Origin: JALSHZ01 sp964439815
GTDB lineage: Bacteria; Pseudomonadota; Gammaproteobacteria; UWMA-0217
Reading direction: 5' to 3'
Assembly (NCBI GenBank): GCA_964439815.1
Contig: CAYTPO010000078.1
Span: 1 to 19,181 of the forward strand
Length of the DNA: 19,181 nucleotides
Under the pieces are notes generated by a model. It saw nothing but the letters and a program-made list of their open reading frames with translations, had not been told where the DNA came from and did not search any database. Within the stretch, counting starts at the first letter, position 1. Every line of letters begins with the position of its first letter. Both the position numbers and the translations under genes were made by a program. Below, piece by piece: positions 7,962 to 16,600 of the stretch.

Positions 7962-8507
7962 ATGCCAAAAAGATTTATCAAACGCTTTATCCCTGAACCT
8001 CATGTCGTTAGACAGGAAAAGTGTTTTCAGTTTCTGGGCAGCAGACTACACGATCCCAATCTCTGGCACCTGAACCGGCATTCGGTTTCCGGCGCTGTCG
8101 CGGTGGGATTGTTCATCGCCTTCATCCTGGTGCCCTTCCAGTCCGTACTGGCTGCGCTGCTGGCCATCTACTTCAGGGTCAACCTGCCCGTTTCCGTCAT
8201 CCTGGTCTGGGTATCCAATCCTCTGACCATCGCACCCATCTTTCTCGCCACGGTGAAACTCGGCGAGGCGATACTGGGCCTGCCCCATGATGCGGCGGCC
8301 ATACACCTGAACTGGGAGTGGGTATCGACGGGGCTGCTGCACATCTGGAAACCGCTGATCGTCGGCTGTCTGGTGCTGGCGACGTTCTTTTCAATGGCGG
8401 GTTATATTGCCACGCAGTATTTCTGGCGGCGCCTGGTGCTGCGGCGCTACAGAAATCGCCACAAACGTCGCGAAGCCGGCAAACACAGTACCGTTTCAGG
8501 CTCCTGA
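7962..8507 (+). CDS. DUF2062 membrane protein
   Basis: This 181-residue inner-membrane protein belongs to the DUF2062 family, whose function is unknown. A basic N-terminus (MPKRFIKRFIPEPHVVR) is followed by hydrophobic segments at about 43-70, 77-100 and 130-153, then a very basic tail (RRLVLRRYRNRHKRR). The segment VWVSNPLTIAPIF (82-94) is the family hallmark. I start at the ATG at 7962 because the usual family N-terminus begins here; the frame is open back to 7860 but the extra residues look random. It is divergent from comEC with a 133-bp gap. In Pseudomonas a DUF2062 gene also sits between lol genes and comEC, so the association with this envelope block seems old. Confidence 0.88.
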   Translation: MPKRFIKRFIPEPHVVRQEKCFQFLGSRLHDPNLWHLNRHSVSGAVAVGLFIAFILVPFQSVLAALLAIYFRVNLPVSVILVWVSNPLTIAPIFLATVKLGEAILGLPHDAAAIHLNWEWVSTGLLHIWKPLIVGCLVLATFFSMAGYIATQYFWRRLVLRRYRNRHKRREAGKHSTVSGS

Positions 8508-8580
8508 CAGAGTATGAAAAGCTCGACTGCGGGGATGCAGGTGCTGCTACGCCTGCGCTTGCTCTTGACCTGAATCCAGT

Positions 8581-8643
8581 CTCGCCGAAACCTGGGTGCT
8601 CACATCCCTGTGGCCTGGATGCCGGTCCCTCCGGCATGACGGG
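8581..8643 (+). repeat. Dispersed intergenic hairpin repeat, copy A
   Basis: The copy starts CTCGCCGAAACC, passes GGTGCTCACATCCCTGTGG, and ends in the hairpin ATGCCGG-TCCCT-CCGGCAT (8619-8637) followed by GACGGG. The stem is 7 bp with a 5-nt loop. The same layout recurs at 8741-8790 and 11333-11396, always between genes. It resembles the widespread class of short proteobacterial intergenic repeats whose minus strand begins GTCATGCCGG and reads as VMPEGPASR in spurious frames. Role unknown; candidates are REP-like messenger ends or non-autonomous mobile elements. Confidence 0.8.
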
Positions 8644-8740
8644 AGAAGATGGTGGGATGGCACTTATGCTCCAAAGCGCCCCGGCGGGTGAAAAGCGGGG
8701 CACGTATTACTGGTATTCAAAATAGCGCCTTTACCAAGCA

Positions 8741-8790
8741 GCGGTGTTCACAGCCCTGTGGTCGGATGCCGGTCCCTCCGGCATGACGGG
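8741..8790 (+). repeat. Dispersed intergenic hairpin repeat, copy B
   Basis: This copy has GGTGTTCACAGCCCTGTGG, then a one-base-shorter junction, then the identical hairpin ATGCCGG-TCCCT-CCGGCAT (8766-8784) and GACGGG. It is in the same orientation as copy A. The region 5' of GGTG matches copies A and C only loosely, so the left boundary is uncertain. Confidence 0.78.
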
Positions 8791-8905
8791 GTAAGTGGCG
8801 GCGGGTGATTTCCCTGTTGATCAGCTTCGGGTGAACTTGAAAACCTGGGGTCTGGTCGAATTCCAGCACCGGAACACATCGCCTGATGCCTGTTGCAGCA
8901 ATCTG

Positions 8906-9595
8906 TCAGTCGACAATATTGCCGTCTTCCAGATGGCAGACACGATCCATCTTTTCGGCCAACCCCTGGTCATGCGTAACAATCACGAACGCGGTATTGA
9001 ACTCGGCATTCAGCTCCAGCATCAGGTTATAGATATGGTTGGCGGTCTTCTGATCCAGGTTGCCGGTTGGCTCGTCGGCCAGCACCACATCGGGGTTGTT
9101 GGCCAGCGCCCGGGCAATGGCGGTACGCTGGCGCTCCCCCCCGGACAATTCTCCGGGCTTGTGGCTGGTGCGCTCCCCCAGCCCCACACGCTGCAGCAGA
9201 TCGACCGCATGTGCGCTCGACTCCTCGACTGACTTGCCGGACAGCAGCAACGGCAGTGCCACATTCTCCAGCGCTGTGAATTCCGGCAGCAGGTGATGGA
9301 ACTGATAGACGAATCCAACCGATTCGTTCCGCAGATAGCCGCGCGCTGTATCGGACAACCCCGCGATATTGCGACCACAGATCTCCACCGAGCCATCGGT
9401 AGGCAGATCAAGCCCGCCCAGCAACTGCAGCAACGTGCTCTTGCCACTGCCCGAAGCGCCGACAATGGCGACCTTCTCACCGGGTGCAACGCTGAAATCG
9501 ACGCCATGCAGCACTTCGACCTTGAGCTTGCCTTCCTGGAAGGTTCTTTTCAGCCCGCGGGCCAGAAGTACGGGAGTCGCTGCCGAATCATTCAT
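8906..9595 (-). CDS. lolD: Lipoprotein-releasing system ATPase LolD
   Basis: LolD powers the Lol transporter that extracts outer-membrane lipoproteins from the inner membrane and passes them to the periplasmic chaperone LolA. The 229-residue length is normal. Motifs are Walker A GASGSGKST (46-54), Q-loop YQFHHLLPEFTALENV (from 97), signature LSGGE (150-154), Walker B VLADEP (171-176) and H208. The Q-loop stretch with LLPEFTALENV is characteristic of LolD and its close relatives such as FtsE and MacB. The ATG at 9595 lies inside the end of the permease gene, overlapping it by 8 bp, so the two are co-translated. It ends beside the repeat-bearing gap, and no second permease gene follows. Confidence 0.93.
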   Translation of the reverse strand: MNDSAATPVLLARGLKRTFQEGKLKVEVLHGVDFSVAPGEKVAIVGASGSGKSTLLQLLGGLDLPTDGSVEICGRNIAGLSDTARGYLRNESVGFVYQFHHLLPEFTALENVALPLLLSGKSVEESSAHAVDLLQRVGLGERTSHKPGELSGGERQRTAIARALANNPDVVLADEPTGNLDQKTANHIYNLMLELNAEFNTAFVIVTHDQGLAEKMDRVCHLEDGNIVD

Positions 9596-10835
9596 AGCGC
9601 AAAGCCTCTGCCGGAGATGTCCTGGCCGCCTGCCATGCAGGATAGATGGTCATCAGTACTGATGCGAGAAACGAAACCACTGCAATGATCACGACATCGG
9701 GGATCCGCAAATCGGACGGCAGCTCGGTGATGTAATAGACATCGGCCGCCAGGAACTTGGTGTGGAACAGCGATTCCAGCGCAGGCACAATGGTATCGAC
9801 GTTGCTGGCCAGCAGCACCCCGCAGACCACGCCCAGCAGCGTACCTACGGTGCCGATCAGCATCCCCTGCACCATGAACACTCCCATAACCTGCAGTGGT
9901 GACATGCCCAGCGTGCGCATGATGGCAATATCCGGACGCTTGTCGTTGACCAGCATAACCAGCGTGGAGACGATATTGAATGCAGCCACCGTCACGATCA
10001 GCAGCAGAATGAAGAACATCACCCGCTTTTCGGTCTTGATGGCACGGAAGAAATTCTCGTGTTGCACCGTCCAGTCGGCCACGAAATAGTCCGGACCCAG
10101 CGCCTTGTCCAGGGAGGCCGAAACCTCCTTGGCCTTGAACATGTCCTCCAGCTTCAGGCGGATTCCGCCCACGGCCTCACCGTACTTCATCAGCCGGGCC
10201 GCATCCTGAATATGCACAAAGGCCGTGGCGCGATCATATTCATACATCCCCACGGAAAAGATCCCCACCACGGTAAAACGGCGAAAGCGCGGCATAAACC
10301 CTGCCGGCGTGACGTTCGCCTGCGGCGTTACCACGGTGACCTTGCTCTGCAGATTCACATTCAGCGCGATGGCCAGTTCCTTGCCCAGCACGATACCAAA
10401 TTCACCCGGCTTGAGATGCTCCATCGAGCCAGCCACCATATGCTCATGGACATCGGAGACGTTACGCTCTTCCTGCGGCTCGACACCACGAATCAACCCG
10501 CCACTCACCTTGTCGCCATAATTGAGCATGGCTTCGAATTCGATCTGCGGCGCAGTACCGATCACCCGGGGATCGGCCTCGATCTTCTGCCGAACCTCCT
10601 GCCAGTTGTACAGCTTGCTCTCGAAACTGGTGACATGAGCATGAGAAGCCATTCCCAGAATACGCTCACGCAGCTCCTTCTCGAACCCATTCATCACCGA
10701 CAGCACCGTAATCAGCGCCATCACACCGAGCGCAATACCAAGAATGGAGATCAGCGAAATAAACGAGATAAAGTGGTTGCGGCGCTTGGCGCGGGTATAG
10801 CGCAGGCCAATAAACAGTGGGATGGGTTTAAACAT
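9588..10835 (-). CDS. lolC: Lipoprotein-releasing system permease, LolC/LolE family
   Basis: This 415-residue inner-membrane permease forms the Lol lipoprotein-release complex with LolD. A first helix at about 24-47 follows the family start FIGLRYTRAKRRNHFISF; three more helices lie at about 272-297, 315-345 and 378-400, with a large periplasmic domain between the first and second. The segment TPAGFMPRFRRF (176-187) occupies the position of the hook that recruits LolA in LolC. The C-terminus PAWQAARTSPAEALRYE is typical. I start at the ATG at 10835 (MFKPIPLFIGL); the frame extends ten codons further but adds nothing family-like. Only one permease is present, so it may be LolC with LolE elsewhere, or a LolF-type homodimeric permease that does both jobs. 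Confidence 0.9.
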   Translation of the reverse strand: MFKPIPLFIGLRYTRAKRRNHFISFISLISILGIALGVMALITVLSVMNGFEKELRERILGMASHAHVTSFESKLYNWQEVRQKIEADPRVIGTAPQIEFEAMLNYGDKVSGGLIRGVEPQEERNVSDVHEHMVAGSMEHLKPGEFGIVLGKELAIALNVNLQSKVTVVTPQANVTPAGFMPRFRRFTVVGIFSVGMYEYDRATAFVHIQDAARLMKYGEAVGGIRLKLEDMFKAKEVSASLDKALGPDYFVADWTVQHENFFRAIKTEKRVMFFILLLIVTVAAFNIVSTLVMLVNDKRPDIAIMRTLGMSPLQVMGVFMVQGMLIGTVGTLLGVVCGVLLASNVDTIVPALESLFHTKFLAADVYYITELPSDLRIPDVVIIAVVSFLASVLMTIYPAWQAARTSPAEALRYE

Positions 10836-10967
10836 GTGCGGATTAAACCACAACACCTGTAGCATTCATACACTACACAATCCCTTGCTCCAATTAACAG
10901 CCAACCCGGCCATAATTTGTTACATTGGGTTCCTGATAACCCACATGAATTTTCTCCGGATCCAACC

Positions 10968-11261
10968 ATGAAACCAGCTGCAACCCTATCACTGACCTGC
11001 CTGCTCGCCACACTCACGGCATTCCCGTCACTGGCTGTCAGCGAAGTCCTCAAGCTTGATGGCGGCCCGGTGGAAGTCCTCAAGCCCGTGGATGCCCCCA
11101 CCCGCGGCATGACAAAACTCCAGGTGGAAAAACGCTATGGCAAACCACTGAAAAAGCACCCCGCCGTCGGCAAACCGCCCATCTCCAGCTGGGACTATCC
11201 CGGCTACACCGTCTACTTCGAAAACCAGTTTGTGCTGCACAGCGTCGCTCACCAGAAATAA
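10968..11261 (+). CDS. Small exported protein of unknown function
   Basis: This 97-residue protein has a probable Sec signal peptide (MKPAATLSLTCLLATLTAFP up to about residue 23, SLA). The mature part contains TRGMTKLQVEKRYGKPLKKH and SSWDYPGYTVYFENQFVLHS. The GMTKxQV...GxP arrangement recalls BamE/SmpA-like small periplasmic domains, but the resemblance is too short to assign. The start at 10968 is chosen because it places a normal signal peptide at the N-terminus. Residues 26-29 and 37-40 both read EVLK and are encoded by the repeated 13-mer GAAGTCCTCAAGC, a small internal duplication. It is divergent from lolC and is followed by repeat copy C. I do not recognise a specific function. Confidence 0.75.
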   Translation: MKPAATLSLTCLLATLTAFPSLAVSEVLKLDGGPVEVLKPVDAPTRGMTKLQVEKRYGKPLKKHPAVGKPPISSWDYPGYTVYFENQFVLHSVAHQK

Positions 11262-11332
11262 CCAATCCGAATCCGGGGTACGACCGGTTGCTGCAAAGCG
11301 CGCGGTAAAACACCCGAATCTGCAAAAGGCGC

Positions 11333-11396
11333 CTCGGCAAAACCACGGCGCTCACCTCCCCGGGAGCCTGGATGCCGGTCCGTCCGGCATGACGGG
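11333..11396 (+). repeat. Dispersed intergenic hairpin repeat, copy C
   Basis: CTCGGCAAAACC, GGCGCTCACCTCCC and GCCTGG align with copy A, ending in the hairpin ATGCCGG-TCCGT-CCGGCAT (11370-11388) and GACGGG. One loop base differs (C to G) while both stem arms are intact, which suggests the stem matters more than the loop. It lies about 80 bp upstream of bioA. Confidence 0.78.
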
Positions 11397-11476
11397 GGAA
11401 CCTCGAATCGCAAACATCTGAATCCCATCATCATTCCGGGATAGAATCTGCCCTGTTTCCTTAAACAGCAGCCCCG

Positions 11477-12760
11477 ATGAGCAACTCCCCCGATTGGGTC
11501 GACTTCGACCACCAGCATATCTGGCATCCCTATGCCGCAGTTCCCGGCAACGCCCCAATCTACCCGGTCATCGAAGCCAGCGGTGCTGAGATCCGGCTGG
11601 CAGATGGTCGCTGGCTGGTCGATGGCATGGCTTCATGGTGGTCGGTGATTCACGGCTACAGACACCCGGTACTCGACGCTGCATTGAAGTCCCAGGTCGA
11701 TCGCTTCTCCCATGTCATGTTCGGCGGCCTGACGCATGAACCGGCTGCCAGACTTGCCCGCAAACTGGTAGAGATCACGCCTGAAGGGCTGGATAAGGTC
11801 TTCCTTGCCGATTCCGGCTCGGTTTCCGTCGAGGTGGCGCTAAAGATGGCAATCCAGTGCTGGGACGGGCGTGGCCAGCCGCAAAAGAAGAAGTTCCTGA
11901 CTGTTCGCCATGGCTACCACGGCGATACCTTCGGTGCGATGTCAGTCTGTGATCCCGCCAACGGGATGCACAGCCTGTTCAGCGGGTTTCTGTCCGAGCA
12001 ATACTTTGCCCCCGCACCCACGCTGTGCAGCCACCCCGATGATGGCAGCGATCTGGAATTATTCCGTCAACGCCTCCGTACCCACCACAACGAGATTGCT
12101 GCGGTCATTCTGGAGCCGATCGTGCAGGGTGCAGGCGGGATGCGAATCTATCGGCCAACCTACCTGCAGGGTGTTGCCCGGCTATGCCGCGAATTCGATG
12201 TGCTGCTGATCCTCGACGAAATCGCCACCGGCTTCGGCCGCACCGGGGAGCTGTTCGCCTGTCATCATGCCGGCGTCACACCCGATATCCTGTGCCTCGG
12301 CAAGGCGCTGACCGGAGGGTACATGACGCTGGCCGCCACACTGGTCAGCGACGCGATCGCTACCGATATCTGCCGCAGTGAGGCCGGCGCACTGATGCAT
12401 GGCCCTACCTTCATGGCCAATCCACTGGCCTGCACCACGGCGCTGGCCAGCATCGAGCTGTTGCTGTCGCAGGACTGGAAGCTGCGAGTACAGCAGATGG
12501 AAGCCCGGCTGAAAGCGGAGCTGGCCCGCTGCCGTACACTGGCAATTGTTGCCGATGTCCGCGTCATTGGCTCCATTGGCGTGGTCGAACTGAGGGGCAC
12601 CGAGCTGCCGCCCGGGATTCAGCAGGCACTGGTCGATCAGGGGGTCTGGATACGTCCGTTCCGCAATCTTGTCTATATCATGCCGCCTTATGTGATCCGG
12701 AATGAGCAACTATCCGTATTGACTGAGGCCATCCATCAGGTACTCAGTCAATACGGATGA
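11477..12760 (+). CDS. bioA: Adenosylmethionine-8-amino-7-oxononanoate aminotransferase
   Basis: BioA uses pyridoxal phosphate and S-adenosylmethionine to convert KAPA into DAPA, the third step of biotin assembly, in the cytoplasm. The 427-residue length is normal. The sequence opens with the BioA-specific DFDHQHIWHPYA and has GMASWWSVIHGYRHP (50-64), the cofactor-ring aspartate D247 in LILDEIATGFGRTG and the Schiff-base lysine K276 in LGKALTGGYM. HGPTFMANPLAC (308-319) is also typical. The upstream region contains a repeat copy and no obvious BirA operator. The last 16 codons carry a 16-bp perfect inverted repeat that includes the first base of the stop codon. No other biotin gene is in the window, so the pathway is split in this genome. 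Confidence 0.94.
   Translation: MSNSPDWVDFDHQHIWHPYAAVPGNAPIYPVIEASGAEIRLADGRWLVDGMASWWSVIHGYRHPVLDAALKSQVDRFSHVMFGGLTHEPAARLARKLVEITPEGLDKVFLADSGSVSVEVALKMAIQCWDGRGQPQKKKFLTVRHGYHGDTFGAMSVCDPANGMHSLFSGFLSEQYFAPAPTLCSHPDDGSDLELFRQRLRTHHNEIAAVILEPIVQGAGGMRIYRPTYLQGVARLCREFDVLLILDEIATGFGRTGELFACHHAGVTPDILCLGKALTGGYMTLAATLVSDAIATDICRSEAGALMHGPTFMANPLACTTALASIELLLSQDWKLRVQQMEARLKAELARCRTLAIVADVRVIGSIGVVELRGTELPPGIQQALVDQGVWIRPFRNLVYIMPPYVIRNEQLSVLTEAIHQVLSQYG
12712..12758. repeat. 16-bp perfect inverted repeat spanning the 3' end of bioA
   Basis: ATCCGTATTGACTGAG (12712-12727) and its exact complement CTCAGTCAATACGGAT (12743-12758) flank a 15-nt loop. The right arm ends on the first base of the bioA TGA stop. 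The stem is long enough to form in RNA, but no T run follows, so it is not a standard intrinsic terminator. Both arms lie in coding sequence. Confidence 0.85.
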
Positions 12761-12823
12761 GCAGGCCTGTGGGCATTCCCGAGTTCAGCCACCCTACAAC
12801 CACCTATCCAGGAGCCACCATCC

Positions 12824-13516
12824 ATGCACAACGCCCTATTCCTCATTCTTGCCGCCCTCTTCATTCCAGCCCTCTCGGCCAATGCAGCGCCCACTGTCGG
12901 CATTACCGCCGAGCTGGGTAGCGTGGAGATCAAACAGGGTGACAAGACGTTCGTCATCCAGCGGAACCAGGACACCGATGCCACCGTCGATCCGCGCTTT
13001 GCAAAGACCTCCCGCCCCTGCCCGCCCTTTTGCATCCAGCCCATGCAACTGGCACCCGGCGTCGAGACGATTGCCGAGCTGGAGATGATCGATTACCTGA
13101 AGAGAATGAGTAATGGAGAGCCGATTCTGGTCATCGACTCCCGCACACCGGACTGGGTGTCCCACGGCACGATCCCCGGCGCAAAAAACCTGCCCTGGAC
13201 CGGCATCAATCCCAAGAAGGGCGCCACCACCGAAAGCATCATGAAAATCCTGATCAATGAGTTTGGCGTCAGACTGGCCAAGGGTGCCGACACCTTCAGC
13301 GTGGACGAAGCGGTGGTCGAGGGTGATACCAGCAAAGTGTTCGACTTCAGTGCCGCCAAAACCCTGGTGCTGTTCTGCAATGGCATGTGGTGTGGGCAGT
13401 CACCCAACAATATTCTCAATCTGCTGAAATTCGGTTACCCGGCAGACAAGCTCAAGTGGTATCGCGGTGGTATGCAGAACTGGTCCAATCTCGGTTTGAC
13501 CACCGTAACCAGGTAG
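12824..13516 (+). CDS. Exported rhodanese-domain protein
   Basis: This 230-residue protein begins with a clear Sec signal peptide (MHNALFLILAALFIPALSANA, cleavage near residue 21-22), so it is periplasmic. A linker contains RPCPPFC with C66 and C70. A rhodanese domain follows (about 80-230), with VIDSRTPDWVSHGTIPGAKNLPW at the start and an active loop LFCNGMWCGQSPNN with C185 and C190, then YRGGMQNWSNLG at the end. Rhodaneses carry sulfur as a persulfide on a loop cysteine; either C185 or C190 could serve, because the loop appears about two residues longer than the usual form. AGGAG stands 11 nt before the ATG. It starts 63 bp after bioA. A role in periplasmic sulfur transfer is plausible; the substrate is unknown. 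Confidence 0.85.
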   Translation: MHNALFLILAALFIPALSANAAPTVGITAELGSVEIKQGDKTFVIQRNQDTDATVDPRFAKTSRPCPPFCIQPMQLAPGVETIAELEMIDYLKRMSNGEPILVIDSRTPDWVSHGTIPGAKNLPWTGINPKKGATTESIMKILINEFGVRLAKGADTFSVDEAVVEGDTSKVFDFSAAKTLVLFCNGMWCGQSPNNILNLLKFGYPADKLKWYRGGMQNWSNLGLTTVTR

Positions 13517-13521
13517 ATCAG

Positions 13522-13541
13522 AAAACGCCTCCCCGTTTTTT
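13522..13541 (+). terminator. Candidate intrinsic terminator after the rhodanese gene
   Basis: AAAACG-CCTCCC-CGTTTT forms a 6-bp stem with a 6-nt loop and runs into further Ts. It lies 6 bp after the stop codon. The stem is AT-rich and weak, so termination may be partial. Confidence 0.4.
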
Positions 13542-13601
13542 AATCAGGCATTTTATGTAAGACTTGGCGCCCTTTTCACGGCTTCCCGAGCGCTGCACCC
13601 C

Positions 13602-16600
13602 ATGTCTGATTCCTATTCGAGCCTGCTGCACGGCAATCTGGCGAAACTGGCGGAAACGCATCCCCACTGGGGAAGGCTTTACGGGGCAAGTCTGGGGCTG
13701 GCGGTTGCCGAGCTGACACGGAAGCGGCGTGGCCTGGTGGTCTTGCTGACGCCGGACAGCCACACCGCCGATCTGCTGGAGCTGGAGATCCGCTTTTTCC
13801 TCGCCCAAAAGGGGGATCAACTCTACCACCTGCCAGATTGGGAAACCCTGCCCTACGACCTCTTCTCGCCACATGAGGACATCATCTCCTCCCGGCTGGA
13901 AATTCTGCACCAGCTGCCCTCGCTGAAAAGCGGCCTGCTGATCCTGCCGGTCAGCACTTTGCTGCAGCGATTGGCGCCAGTAGCCTATATCCAGGGTACG
14001 GGTTTCGACCTCAAGGCCGGCGACCTGATGGATCTGCCCGAATTCCGGCGCCAGCTGGAAAGTGCCGGCTATCATTGCGTCAGCCAGGTGGTTTCACATG
14101 GCGAGTTTGCGCTGCGGGGCTCTCTGGTGGATGTCTTCCCGATGGGTAGCGAACTGCCCTTTCGCGTCGATCTGTTCGATGACGAGATCGAGTCGATTCG
14201 CCGATTCGATCCCGAAACCCAGAAATCCACCGCAAAGCTCGACGCCATCAACCTGCTGCCGGCACATGAATTCCCCCTCGATGCCGAAGGGATCAAGGCA
14301 TTTCGTCGCCGCTATCGCGAGCGTTTCGAGGGCGACCCCAAACTCAGCCGGATCTACAACAGTGTTTCCGACGGCGTGCCGGTTGGGGGGATCGAATACT
14401 ACCTGCCGCTGTTCCACGACCAGGTTGCCACGCTGTTCGACTACCTGCCACAGAACACGCTGATCTGCCAGCTCGGTGATACCGATGCCGAAGCACAGGC
14501 ATTCTTCACCGAACTGGGCAGCCGCTACGAACAGCGCTGCCACGACATCGAACGCCCGCTCCTGAAGCCCGATGAGATCTTTCTGACACCGGAAGAAGCC
14601 GCAGCCAGAATGGCAGGCTTTCCGCAGCTCACGCTGCAGAGCAGCGAGCGCATCGACGATGGCGAAACCATCAACTTTGCCACCAATACGCTACCCGACC
14701 TGAGCTTCAAGGTGCGGCAGGAGAAGCCGCTGGAGGCACTGCAACAATTCCTCGAAAGGCGCAGCGCGGATCGCGTCCTGTTTCTGGCCGATTCTCCCGG
14801 ACGACGTGAGTTCATTCTCGACACGCTGCAGCCGTTTGGCATCAAGCCACGTCCGGTCACCGACTGGCACGGCTTCACCTCCAGCAAGGCAAAACTGACA
14901 ATTTCGGTCGCGCCACTGGAAAAAGGTGTGATCCTGCCGGAAGACGGCGTCTGCATCATCTCCGAGAACCACCTGTTTGCCGACCGGGTCAACCGCACTC
15001 GCACCCGACGCAAACCGACCCGCGATGCCGATGCCATCGTCCGCAATCTGACCGATCTGCACATCGGCTCCCCGGTAGTGCATGAAGAACATGGTGTGGG
15101 CCGTTATCGCGGGCTGCAGATTCTGGATGTCGGTGGTGTCGAAGCCGAATACCTGATGCTGGAGTACACCAATAACGACAAGCTCTATGTGCCGGTTTCA
15201 TCGCTGCACCTGATAAGCCGCTATACCGGCGCCGATGCCGATTCGGCACCAACTCACAAACTGGGTGGTGAGCAGTGGCAGAAGGCCAAGCGCAAGGCGG
15301 CCGAGAAGGCACGAGACGTGGCAGCCGAGCTGCTGGAAATCCATGCCCGCCGGGCTGCCCGCAAGGGTCATGCCTTTGTCATCGATGATCCCGACTACCA
15401 GGCATTTGCCGCGGCCTTCCCGTTCGAGGAGACCGAGGATCAGGAGAACGCCATCGAAGCGGTGCTCAAGGATCTGGAATCACCACAGCCGATGGATCGT
15501 GTGGTCTGCGGCGATGTCGGCTTCGGCAAGACCGAAGTGGCGCTGCGTGCCGCGTTCATCGTAGCCAATTCCGGTCGGCAGGTTGCGGTGCTCGTCCCCA
15601 CGACGCTGCTGGCACAGCAGCACGGCACCAATTTCGCCGACCGATTTTCCGAGTGGCCATTCCGCATCGAGACCCTGTCACGCTTTCAGACGCCGAAAAC
15701 GCAAAAAGCCATTCTCGCCGACCTGGCTGCCGGCAAGGTGGATATCGTGATCGGCACCCACAAGCTGCTGCAAAAGGACATTCGCTTCAAGAACCTGGGG
15801 CTTGCCGTCATCGACGAGGAGCAGCGCTTTGGGGTACGCCACAAGGAGCGGCTGAAATCACTACGCGCCGAAGTCGATATCCTGACGCTGACCGCAACCC
15901 CCATACCGCGCACGCTGAACATGTCGCTGTCCGGGTTGCGGGATCTGTCGATCATCGCCACGCCACCCATCGAACGCCACGCCATCAAGACCTTTGTCAC
16001 CGAGTGGGACAAGAATCTGATTCAGGAGGCCTGCCAGCGGGAGATCCGTCGTGGTGGTCAGGTCTACTTCCTCCACAACGAGGTGAAATCCATCGAGAAG
16101 GCGGCCCGGGAGCTGGAAGCACTGGTGCCCGAGGCCACGGTACACATAGCCCACGGGCAGATGCGCGAGACCGAGCTGGAGCAGATCATGCTCGACTTCG
16201 TACACCAGCGCTTCAATATCCTGGTCTGCACCACGATCATCGAAACCGGGATCGACCTGCCCAGCGCCAATACCATCATCATCCAGCGCGCCGACAAATT
16301 CGGCCTGTCACAGCTGCACCAGCTGCGCGGCCGCGTCGGACGTTCGCATCACCGCGCCTACGCCTATCTGATCACGCCCGAGCGCCGTGCCATGACGCCC
16401 GATGCCATCAAGCGACTGGAAGCCATCGAGTCGCTGGAAGATCTGGGCGTCGGTTTCACGCTCGCCACCCACGACCTGGAAATCCGCGGCGCCGGGGAGC
16501 TGCTTGGCGATGGGCAGAGCGGGCAGATTCAGGAAATCGGCTTCTCCATGTACAACGAGCTGCTGGAGCGGGCCGTCAAGGCGCTCAAATCCGGCAAGAT

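Larger units (their letters stand above)
8508..8905. other. Repeat-bearing intergenic gap with no gene
   Basis: This 398-bp gap separates the convergent ends of the DUF2062 gene and lolD. Two copies of a dispersed hairpin repeat lie in it (8581-8643 and 8741-8790), about 150 bp apart in the same orientation. Open frames crossing it have no ribosome binding site and read repeat sequence or antisense lolD, so I call none. In other gammaproteobacteria lolD is commonly followed by lolE; no trace of it remains here. Confidence 0.6.

Noticed and set aside
8318..8725. Frame reading through the end of the DUF2062 gene and repeat copy A
   Set aside because: The part after 8507 is repeat sequence and the earlier part is out of frame with a recognised family.
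8795..9232. Plus-strand frame beginning in the repeat gap and running over lolD
   Set aside because: Mostly antisense to lolD, which has all ABC motifs; no ribosome binding site.
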